From Candidatus Nitrotoga arctica (GTDB lineage Bacteria > Pseudomonadota > Gammaproteobacteria > Burkholderiales > Gallionellaceae), in NCBI RefSeq assembly GCF_918378365.1, contig NZ_OU912926.1:744001-808000 (forward strand): DNA of 64,000 bases. Direction: 5' to 3'. A program made the translations under genes and the position numbers. Shown piece after piece: positions 45,826-56,900 of the stretch. The notes beneath the pieces were generated by a model, which had not been told where the DNA came from, made no database searches, and saw only the letters and a program-made list of their open reading frames with translations. The number at the start of each line of letters is the position of its first letter. The first letter of the stretch is position 1.

Positions 45826-47863
45826 TTAGAAGATGCGGACCACTAGCGCGTACGACTGCGGGAACTGGGCGACGCGGAAGGCGCGCACCCGAATGTTCAC
45901 CTTGCCCGAAGTGGGGTGGTCCCATACGACCTGCTCGACGTTGTTGGTGCGGTCGAACGCGGTGGCGTTCGCAGGCTGGTTGCCGTGCCGCTCCACCCCG
46001 CCCGCGCTGCTAACGATCAGATCCAAATCGTTTTGAAGGCCCTCGCCTGGCGGGTCCGTCCAGACCAGCGTGACTTTGAGCGAAGTGGTTCCCACGGGCA
46101 CGCTGACGGTAACCTTGTGCTCCTCGCCGGTGTCGAGGACGTCGGCCTCGTCCTGGACCATCAACTGCTCGTTGGGACCGAGAGGGCCAACGATTGCGGC
46201 GACATCGACGCGGCCGAAGCCCTGGTTGACGTTAGGAATCACCCCGGCCTCACTGGGAACGTACTGCCCTCCGATGTTGTGAGCGCCATTGATGAGCATG
46301 GCCTTGACCAGCGCAGCGCTCGGTTTCTTGATGGTCTTCTGCTTGATCGCGAACTCGCGCAACACCGCGGCACAACCCGCTACCAGCGGCGTCGCCATGC
46401 TCGTCCCGCCTTCGTAGAAGTAGAGGGGGTCTGCCGATGCACCCCAGCCGTCCCCCGACGAATCGCGCGAGTGGGTGGAGAGAATGAAGGTGCCGGGTGC
46501 CACTACATCCGGCTTGATCCGGTGATCCAGCGTTGGCCCGCGGCTGCTGAACGCCACCATACCCTCCGGGTTGTTCGCCACGCGGTCGATCGAGATTGGG
46601 TCGGCCGGGAAATCGCTCGGCCACGCGCTACCGTAGGTCAATGTCATGGTCGGGCGGTTGTTCTCCGTCGCCCCGACCGTGATGCAGTTCTTCGCGGTGC
46701 TTGGCGGCTTGATGGAGTTGGGATTGATCAAACCGTTGGCGTCAGAGTCCACGCCCTCGTTGCCTGCGGCGAAGCAAATCACCATGTCGCGATGGTTCCA
46801 GACGAAGTCGTCCAGTTCGTGGCACTCGGAGTTGTACTCGCCGTCGCCAGTCGTGTTGCTCCACGAGTTGTTGTGTACTCGCGCCTTGTCGGTCGTGTAC
46901 GGCTTCTGGAACAGCGTCCGAAGGTCCGCCGGCAGGCCATTTAGTCCGCCGCCTGAGTCCAGAACGGACTGCAGCACAAGTTTGGCCTTGGGAGCGGTAC
47001 CGCGTACCTTGATGCCAAGCGTCGGCGAGTCGCCATCTCCGAGAACGGAACCCGCGACGTGCGTGCCGTGCCCATCTGGATCGTTCTTCTTACCCGGCCG
47101 ACCTAGGGCGTAGAGCTTGGTGACGCGACCCTTGAACGCGGGGTGAACGTCGGTGGTCGACCCCTTGTCTAGACCGGTATCGCACACCGCCACGACTTGG
47201 CCCGCGCCTTCAAGGACGGTCGTGTCGGCCAGCGGCAATCCCACGCGGAGAATGCCGCGCGCCACATCGTTCTGCAACTTCTTTGGCGACACCTGCTCAA
47301 TGCTCCGGACCTCGTCGATCTCGGCCAGTTTGGGCAGAAATCGGGTGGGAACGGTCAGCCGGACCTTGTTGCCCGTGAACTTGATGTCGTCGGCGTCCAC
47401 TCCGGCCGCGGAGGCGATTTTGGCGCGCACCGCCGCCGCCGTGGCGCCTTGGTGCAGGACGATGTCCACCAGGTAGGGCCTTACGATCCAGTGTACCCGA
47501 CGCCGCAGCGTGGGCCGCCAGGAGGCCGCGCGTGGGCCGAGTATCGGGCGTAGAGATCAGCGCCGGATGGATCTTGAAACCGCGCAGATAGGTATTGACC
47601 CACGTCACGAACGGTAGGTCCCGGATCTTCTTGAGGTCAGTGCCAGGATTGTGGCAAACGTAAGTATCCTGCGGCACGAACTCCAGGATTTTCGCACCGG
47701 TCTTCTCGAGGACGGCGCGCTGTTCCTTGGTGAGCGGACCTTTGGTCTGCACCAGCAGGTAGTCCGAGTCGTGTGCGTCGGCAGAGAGCAGTTTCGCGGA
47801 CTTGAGTGCGACCGCTTGGGCTGCGGGATCAAGCGTGACGCCGTTGATGGTAATTGTCGCCAT
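45826..47863 (-). pseudogene. Subtilisin-like serine protease (S8), frameshifted after the propeptide
   Basis: Two overlapping frames make one protein. The first (ATG 47863, strong gaggag site) encodes an I9-like prodomain (YLLVQTKGPLTKEQRAVLEK through VNTYLRGFKIHPALI) and stays homologous until TLDRKA near 47482. The next frame, from about 47478, continues YLVDIVLHQGATAAAVRAK and the complete S8 domain: catalytic Asp in AVCDTGLD, His in DGHGTHVAG, oxyanion Asn in CFAAGNEG and Ser in GGTSMATPLVAG. A C-terminal P-domain-like beta region (LKVTLVWTDPPG) follows. One extra C in a GCCC run at about 47480 would account for the break. It may be a real mutation or a sequencing error. No signal peptide is evident in either part. 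Confidence 0.8.
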
Positions 47864-47933
47864 GTGTGTTCTCCTCATTATTAATAAAATATGACGGTTC
47901 GCGTTCGGCGCGACCGACGGACAAGCTCCGATC

Positions 47934-50900
47934 TCAAGCTAAAACATACCGTTCCACTAGCCACATCTTGTCGATCACAGTCTTCATGTCGTGAATTGTG
48001 ATCTGAAAGTCGCCCATGGGAGCTTCAACGTCATTTGCCACAAACGAATTCATTGTTCCTACGGATTCTCCAGGCGTGAATGGTAAGTCAAGCCCACCCT
48101 GGGTGACCGCAATTAAAGACAGCGGGAACACGGTCGGCACCTTTTTACCCTGCGCATCGCGAGTAGAACCTGAGACAAATAGATAAATGTTTTTCGCCAG
48201 GATATTTTTCTCTGAGCGTCCTTTGGTAAATACTGGCAGCTTCTCGTTCAGCTTGTCGATTGTCAGCACCCGCTCGGTTGCGCCCACGGCCGGATGGTTG
48301 GCGTTGTACCACTCGTTGGGGAAATCGTTCTTCAAATCGAAGACGGCGAAAAGCCCCTCCTCGCGACTAAGGTCTTCAACGCTCTTGATGTAATCCTGCA
48401 CTGAGTCAGCCGCCGGAGCCTTGAGTTTGTCTCCGCCTTCCACCGACGTGTAGCGCAGGCGCATGACGACATCCGTGATCGTGTCGTAGTCGAACTGTTT
48501 GAACTTACTCGGCAACTCGATGCGCCACTTGCTGATGACGCCGGCGCCCTCGAACGGCAGGTATCGCTCATCGTGGAAGTTCAGCTCGAATACGCCGTTT
48601 TCGTCTTCCAGCGAGCTTACGGCGATGGAGCTGATGGGCACATTGACGGTGCTGAACCGGTCATCGGCTTGATCGGTGTGCTCGGGATAATCGCTTTTGC
48701 CCTTCGCTATCGCATTGATCCGGAACTTGTGCTCGAGCAGCCGGAGCGTGCAGTTCAGACTGGTATGTGCACCCAGGATGCAGGGGATTCGCAGGCTGAC
48801 GGACTTGAGACGGCGCAGGTAGTGGCCGGGATAGTCCATGTCGAAAAGCACTTCGGGTAATGCGAATTCACAGGTTCCGGTCTCTTTCAGGTCGATCAGC
48901 GCCTTGGGGTTGATCTGGCGCAGCGAAATCGACTTCGAGACTTCGAAATCGTGACCGCGCTTTTCCTGATGCGCCGCTTCGAGTTGCTTCAGGCCGGTAT
49001 ACAGGCGTTCACCGGAAAATAGGCCGTCGTACGCGGCATCCCAGTATCCGTATTGGATGAAACTGGACGTAGTGAGGCCGCGCTCGAAGCGGAACACTTT
49101 CTCGACGCGCTTGGCCAGATCGTAGGCCAAGTTGTATGCCTGATGGTACAAAGTCCTTATCTGGCTATCCATCCATGAGTACAGGTCTTGATTGGTGTAC
49201 TTGTTGCGCAGGAACTCTTCGACTTCCAGCGCGTTGTCGATCTGCTGTTGCTGGTTTCGCAACTCCTGGTTTGCCATACTGATGCGAATTTGCTGGGTCA
49301 GCATTTGCTTGTCGATGTTCTTGACTTCATACCCGGCAACATTGGCTTGCTGTATCCGGTCTTGCAGTTGCCGGAGGAAGCCGGCCTTGCGGCCCGCATT
49401 CGACGATTGATACGAAAGATGGTCGGCATAGATCCGCAGCCCCCGCGCCGCCGCCTGGGTCGCATTTGCCAGATTGGGAAACCCCCAGACGACATCCAAA
49501 CCGATACCCAGTGGGTGTCCGTCGACATGCATCGTCGGCAATGCATGAAAAACGCTGGCCAGCGTTTCGACGATGCCGATCCCGGTTTGCCAGTCGGCGG
49601 CTGCGCTGGCCTTGTCCAGTTCCTCCTTCTCGTACGCAATCAGCTTCAAGCCGCTTTCGTCGACCGGCTGCTCGATCTGGTCAGGCACTTCCGAAAAGTC
49701 GGCATCGCCGTCCGGCAACCGGCCCAAGTCTTCGCCGATCAGCTTCAGGTAGTGCTGCAGCCGATAGACCGGCCCTTTGCGGCTTTGCTGCAGCGCCTCC
49801 AGCGCCTTGGCGGCTTCGTCCAGTTGCAGATTCTTCACTTCCAGCACCAGCTTGTGGATGCTGCTCTCGTGCCTGGCGCGCAACTGCGATAGCGCTTCCG
49901 CGTCGCCCTTCTCCTTCACCGACAGGAAGGCATTTCCGAGCGACTTGACCTCCGAACAGAGTTCCAGCGCCTTCTGCAGCAGATATGCGAAGCGGTAGTT
50001 CGGCATCGGGCTGTTCAGGTCATTGAGCACGCTGGACAAACTGAGTCCCTGGGCGGCCGCCTGGACCAGCAGCGCCGGATCGATGGGCGGCTCGAACAGC
50101 GGCAGATGACGAATCACGCCGTCGATGTCTTCGCAGTGCCGGATCTTGAACAGCCGGTCGTCGATGGTGTTGCGCAACGCCTGCAACTGCGGATTGTCCG
50201 GAATGCAGAAATAAAGCGTGCTCGCAAAGCCAAAGACATTGGCCAGCCCGACCACCCCGTTGCTCGAACCGGTGAGCAACGAGGTCTGGTTGCTGAATGG
50301 GAACACCAGTTCCAGTTCGACCATCGCATTGCCAAACGCGTCCCACTTGTCGAGCAACGAGTTGTAGGTCTGAGGCTGGATCTTGCCTCGCTTAGGGATC
50401 TTTTGCGCACGCGGCCCGTAACAATGCGATGCGAGGACGTAACATTGAATCGCCAGCGGGATGGCCTCGAGCGTGTTTTGGCGAAAGTAATAGTCTCCGT
50501 ACGCGACAAGAATCTCTATGTACTTCATGGCCACCCACTTCATGTACGCGGATGGCCGCGAGCGGGCAATCGTGTGGGGCTGGAAAGGCTTGTTGCGCCA
50601 TTCGTCAATCTGGCCATGGGCCGCGTCTGGGGTGTTCGACTGCAGGTTCAGGAACAGGTTCTCCAGTACATTGGTGGCGTCGATCTCCTTGAACGGCACG
50701 AACTGCCAGAACCGCTTGTCATCAGTCCCTTTCGCATACGGATTCATCACGTAGTGGCACATCTTCAGCGCCAGGTCGAATTGCTGCGCCTTGAGCAATC
50801 GGTCGGCCAACTGCATCGGCACGTGGAAGACGGCTTCCCAGTTGTACAGGGAGTTGGACCGCTTCAACTCGTTGTACAACGGCTTTCCGTTGGCTGATCC

Positions 50901-53900
50901 ATATTGCCCGTAGGCTTCTGCGGGATCCTGCGTCAACTTGGCCGGTTTGCCGGGGTCGGTGTTCTCAACGTAGTAGCTGAACACTGCGCCGAGGTCGCTG
51001 CCTCCCAGCCGGCCCAGCAACTCGTGGACGAAGGGGTGGCTGAACAGCCATTGACTGGTCTTGCTGTCGACCTTGGCCTGCACGCTCGTCGTGTTGTCTT
51101 CGAAGAACGGCTCGGTGGTCGACAGAAACGGGTCGTTGGAGGAGCCAACAGCGACGATCGATTCCCGCAGAGAATGAATTCGCCTTGTTCCCTGTATGTA
51201 GTGGAAGTCGGTCAGCGCGCCGTTGAACCGCTTCGGCTCCGGTTGGACGTGGAGTTGGCTTCCGGTGAAGTGGAAGGCCCCTATGGCGTCTTTCTGAATG
51301 TAGGCCTCGACGATGACCTTGGGGTTGGCATCGTCGACGATCTTGTAGAGAAATGTGAAGAGTTCGATCTGCCAGTGTGCGGAGTAGATGCCTTGCGTCG
51401 TGACGCTCTTCTGCGTCCACTTTCCGTTCCTGTACTCGCTCCACGCCAGCTTGATTTCCCAGCCTTCGACCGGCTTGGCAACCGGAATTTCCTTGTTGGG
51501 ATCTATCTTCTGCGGCGGCTGCGGGGGAACCGTTTTCTTGACGAATTGTGGGAAGAAGATCAACAAGCGGTTGCGCCACACCACAGGTATCAGATACGTG
51601 CCATTTTCGACGATGACTTCGGTTCGGTTGCCCTTGCCGTCGATGGCCTCCGCGTCGTAACTCGGAATATCCACCTGGACCTTTTCCCACGGATACCAGT
51701 TGCGCTCGGCGGTATGGAAGTAGCGGTAGAACAAGAGATGGGGCGCATTGCGGGTCCGCGCAAAGACGTGCAGCCTGGCGCCCGGGTCGTCGAGAAACAG
51801 GCCCACGACCTTCAGATTGGCCACCTGGTCTACCTTGAACAAGTAGCTTCTCAATGCATCTTCGACGGTTTGCGGGCTGATGTCCTTTTGCAACAGTTCC
51901 GCCTCGAGCTCTTTGTAGAACAGACTCTTGTCGTCGCGTAGTTCGGACTTGATCCAGTTTTCCGGATAAAGAAATACCTTGCGATTGGCCTCCCAGACGC
52001 GGTACTTCTGCATCCATTCCCATCGGCTGCGGCTGAGGACGTCGGTCGCTACGCCGTACTGCGCTTCGAGTCCCAGCATGCACCGTTGCACAAACAACTG
52101 CACCGTCGAGATCGCCTGCTTGATGCGCGACGTTTCCATGCAGGCATCCATCTGCACGTCGATCAGGAAAAACTCGAAGAGACTGTCGGCATCCACCACG
52201 CCCCAATCAATCAGGTCCGGCTGCACCAACAGGTAACTGATCAGCGCCTGCTTCTGGTCTTCGCGAAGTTGGTCGTTCAGTGGCTTGACGACTTGCTCCC
52301 AATCCTCTTGGTCGTAGCGGGCACGCAAGGTGGCGCGGATGCCTTCCGCAATTTGGTGGCAGACCGAGAACCTGGAAACCGGATTGGCCCACGCAAACAG
52401 CCGATCAATATCGGTGCCGATCGCAGCGGCAACTTGCAGCGCTTTTTGCAGCTTGAGCAGGTTGACTTCATTGCGGAATGCGTCAGGGCGATTGAGATCG
52501 AAATGTTCCGGAGCGATCAATTTTCCGATGTCACCCGGTTCCCATTGCGTCGCTTCGGCGATTTTTTGGCTCAGCGTGGTCGCATCCGGCTTGTTTGCCC
52601 ACTGGAACAGACCCAGCAAACTGATTTCTGTTTTTGGCAATTTGTCGCGCAGGCTCGCGTATGCCTGTAGCCGACGCCAGTGTTGCAGCGTTACTGCGTT
52701 GAAGTCGAAGCCATCAAAATCAGCCGCGTGGCCTTGCCAATAACTCACTTCGTCAACCGTCAGGTTGAAACCGTTGACGACCAGGGCGGCTTTAAACAGC
52801 TTGATAAACACGTCCTTCGTACCGCTTGAAGAATAATCAGGCAACAAGACGGAGGCAGGGATAAGCGCCTTGGGCGAGGACGATGTTCTCCACTGCAAGT
52901 CGGTAGCAGGCTGACCCTTCACCTCCAGCCAATACAGTTGCCCGCTTTTGAGTGCTTGCGGGCTCACGGGGGCTGTGAACCAGACATTGGTTGGATCTAA
53001 CTGCTGCACAGTAAACGGTATCGACTGGCCATCAATCACCATGTCCGGTGGTTGCTTGTCGTCAACCAGGCTGGTCGCGGCAAAGGTGTAGGCACCGTCT
53101 ACTGTCGGAATCAGGTAGCCTTTCCAATCTTTGCCACTCGCTGCGGGTTTCTGATGAATTTGCTCCAGCACGTCGATGGCTGGTTGCCTGGATGCCCCAA
53201 CCCACAATATGTCGGATAACAGAATATCCGTGACATCCATCGGCAAGCTTGCCGCCCCTGAAAGGTTGCTGACAATCAACCGATGCGCCAGACGCTGCCG
53301 CAGGAAGGGCAGGAAAAACTTGAGGAAGTAGAAGCGTTTTCCCAGTGCGGTGTTCGCATTGGTTACGGCAGGGTTGTTGGGGTCGGGCGGCACGTTAATG
53401 TCGCCTGCCAGCAAATTGACTATCGCGTCGGCGGAGTTGGAGAAAATCCCAAACACGTTATCGTTGAAGAATTGCTGCGCTTGCTTACCGACCCGATCAA
53501 GAGCCGGTGCCCAGCCGGCGTTGTTTGAAAACGTTTTTGCCTGCGTCTTTTCTGTGTCGGTCAGTATGCCCGTGACTTGAATCGCCGCACCGGGCGGTTT
53601 TGCCGGGTCTTTCTGCATGCTGTATTTAAGCTTGGTGAAAGTCTCCGGGATCACGATGGCCGGATCCACTGGGGCATTGGTTGTGTAGACGGTCGTTCCC
53701 TCCAGCAGCCCGATGATTTTCTCTACTGTGGCGGGTTCATACAACAGCCCGGCCTTGGCGCGAATCAGGTCAGCGGTTGCCTCGTCTTTCTTCTCTGGCG
53801 GCACATCCTTAACATCCTTATGTTCCTGGTCGATGGCGTTCAGGCCGTCGTAGAGCGTCTTGCTGATTTGCAGGATGGCCTTCTTTGCCGGGGCGAGCGG

Positions 53901-56900
53901 GCGCTTTGGATCGTCATGATCCTGAATCAGGTAGTTGAGTTGACGGAAGGTGAAACCCGCGTCCTCCATGTTTCCCCAGTCGCGCAGAAGCGCCAGCGTG
54001 TTTTCTGCGCTCGTGAATGGATCAACAAATAGGTTGAACACTTCGGCCAGGTCCGCGACCGGCACATGCAGTATTTTCGCGAGCAGGCTGTGGCGATAAA
54101 GCGCGGACACATTGTCCAGGGTCAAATCGTTGGACAGTGGGCGGGACGGGAACGCGACGATCGCCGTCACGTCGTCCGCCTTTATCTTCAATGCGGCCAT
54201 CACCACCGGCATATGGTCGGATAGCTTGGCGGCTTGCGTCAGGTAGTTGCCGTTCGCGTCCGATTTGAAAACCTTGTCGATCCCAAGCAGGTTGTGCGTC
54301 AGGAACAGGCGGGAGTACAGCGATTTTTCACCGGCGGTGTTGATGTCGGCCCAGAATGACAGCAGCTTGTCCAGCGGCAGCCCGGTGAGGTCTAGCAGCT
54401 TCCGGATGGCGACCAGTTGATGCAGGAAATCCGTCGAGATATTTTCAGACAGCTTGGCAATTTCAGGGCATTTGCTGTCGTCATGGTGCTCCGGCGGGTT
54501 GCGGCAAGCGCCTTCGTCACCGTCGCCCACATCGCTGCAATCGGGCTGAAAAACATCGAACCCAATGGAGCTGCCATTGCCCGGCACCAGCGTTACGCCC
54601 GAACCAGGAAGCGAACCGATCAGTGCTCCGCCTCCCAGCCTTCCGGCGTTGGCAGAGCTAGCCGTCCCGATCAGCGCCAAATCGGTTTCCGCAATGGTCC
54701 AGCCCAGCTTGTGCCATAGACGGATAAAGCGTTGCATGCGGTCGTATTCATCGACCGACAGGACCGAGCCATCGAGGTGGGTCAGGCGGACTTTGTCGAG
54801 ATTGCAGGTGTCGCGCGTTGGCAGCCAGTTTACAGCTGGCTTTCCATCACCCCGAACAGCTGTATCAACACGTCCTATCTTATTTCCATCGTCGTCAAGT
54901 ATCCATAGCCAACTGGGAGTCGGGCCCGGGTCAAAAACAAAAGGCTTTCCAGCGATATCGAGGACGGGTGCGGCGTGCGCAACGGGCTGCTTACTCTGGT
55001 CGAATCCCGGCGTGACGCCGACATGTCCGATGACCGTTTTTCCCGTCGTATCGACGATACTTCCATCTATCCGCAAGCGACCGACTTCCTTTTTTTCGTC
55101 GTGATTGCTGACGAGTTTTCCCTCAATTGGCAACTTTGGCCCTTCACCAAATTCCAGGACGATCAGTTTTCCGATTCTCTCGAAGTAGCAGTACACCCAG
55201 TTGTGAAAATCCGTGTGCGGCAAGCAGTGTTCCGGACTCTGTTGATGACAAGGGTCTGGGTGCAACAGGGTGTCGATTTGAGGAACTAATGTTTGCGGTT
55301 TGTTCAGGAACTCAATCAGCTGGGCAAAGCGCACTTTGGGGTCGGTGCTGTCGACCACCAAGGTCTGCAGAAAGCGGTAGCTGAATCGTATGCTTTCCAA
55401 TATCGCCAGCGCTCTGCCTTGAGGGAAAGCCGGATTGATAAAGCGCGTTTTCAGCAGTTCGACCAGATCGATGTATTGAATTCCGGTGCGTGGCAGGAAC
55501 TGTTTCTTCACAAAAGTTAGACCCAGCATCGAGGTCTCGTCGATGCTGAGCATGTCCGCTTCGGCGCTGGCGCCGATGTAGCCGAAATACTCGGGCACCG
55601 GCCTGACGCCTATCTTCTGCTGGTATTCAATGTCGGTATGGACCTTCTGAAGAGTGAAATCAAAATAGGCTTTCGGCCAAAACGCCTCCCGCGTCAGGAT
55701 AATGTGTTCTTCCTGGGTGATGCCGAGAAACTCCGCGTCCGCCGAGCGATCCAGAACCCTCGCATGCAGCTTTTGTAGTTCCTGCTGCTGAGCGGGTGTA
55801 AGAACCAGGGAAACGGTTTCGGTAGCCGTGAGGAAAGTATCCAGTAGTTCGTAACGACTCGTACCAAGATACTTCAGCCAGATCCGAATGACATCAATAG
55901 GTTGGTGGTACGGCAGCGTGAAGGGGTAAACCGCGTCCTTAAGAATGCAATAAGCCTGGTAGTTTATGTGTTGCGGCGATGCCAACAACTCGCTGGTGGT
56001 TTCATCCAGTACGTTGAAGACCTCCAGCGTTGCTTGCTTGGGCACGTTTGGATCAGTATGGTACTTGTCGAGGTGCACGACGAAGCTCTCCATCACCTCG
56101 TTGACCAGATCGATATAGGGCAGCACAGTGAAGGTGTTTTCGCAGGTGAGTTCGAGGCAGCCTAAATCTGGACGACGGCGAAAAAGCTTTTTAAGCGGTG
56201 TACCTTCAATGCCGGACTTGCCCGTATTCGGTTTGTCCGGATCAAGATTGTTGTTCCTCAGATACTGAAGTATCTCGACGAAATACGCGGCCGGGCTGTA
56301 GACGGACAGACAGTCCTCGCACTCGCAGAAGTCGATGCTGCCGAACAGCGCTTCCAGGTTCAGTGGAACTGCCTTCTCATCGGCCACCCCTTGCAGCTTG
56401 GCCATGCGCTCCTCCATCGGCTGCTGGCCATCGATGATCGCCAGGCCCGTTCCTCGCCACGCCTCGCGCATTGTCATCAGCGCGTGCTCGTTGCGGATGT
56501 GGGCGTTGATCGCACTCGTATAAACCTGCTTGGCCGCTTCCACACCCAGCATCGGCCCGTGAGCGCTCAGGAACGTGGATTCCGGTATTTCGGCGATCCG
56601 AAATGCCGAGGTCAGGTTAGCCTTCATCAACACCGGTACGGCGGCGGGTATGGGGCTGATCGCCTGCACGCGTTGTAGCGTCTTGAGGTGCTCGATGACC
56701 TCCGAACGATGCTCGTCGGCGATACCGTTGAAGGCGTCGGGGTGTTTCAACGCGGTGTAAACCGAGGTCGTGCGGATGTTGAAATCGGGTTGGTTGTTCA
56801 GAAAACTGCCGATGCCGGCGCGTACAGTCTTGTTCGCGATGGGCAGTTCCGCGTCCTGCACCATCCGCTGCAACACGGCGGTGGGTTCGGCGGTAAATAA

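Noticed and set aside
45916..46944. Long plus-strand open frames opposite the subtilase and TcA genes (also about 49188-49892 and 50904-51941)
   Set aside because: They lie antisense to well-supported proteins in GC-rich DNA, have Arg/Ala/His-rich composition and no domain motifs, and lack ribosome-binding sites.
47297..47878. A separate 193-residue gene overlapping the subtilase
   Set aside because: Its first 125 or so residues are the subtilase prodomain and the rest is out-of-frame Arg/Gly-rich translation past the frameshift.
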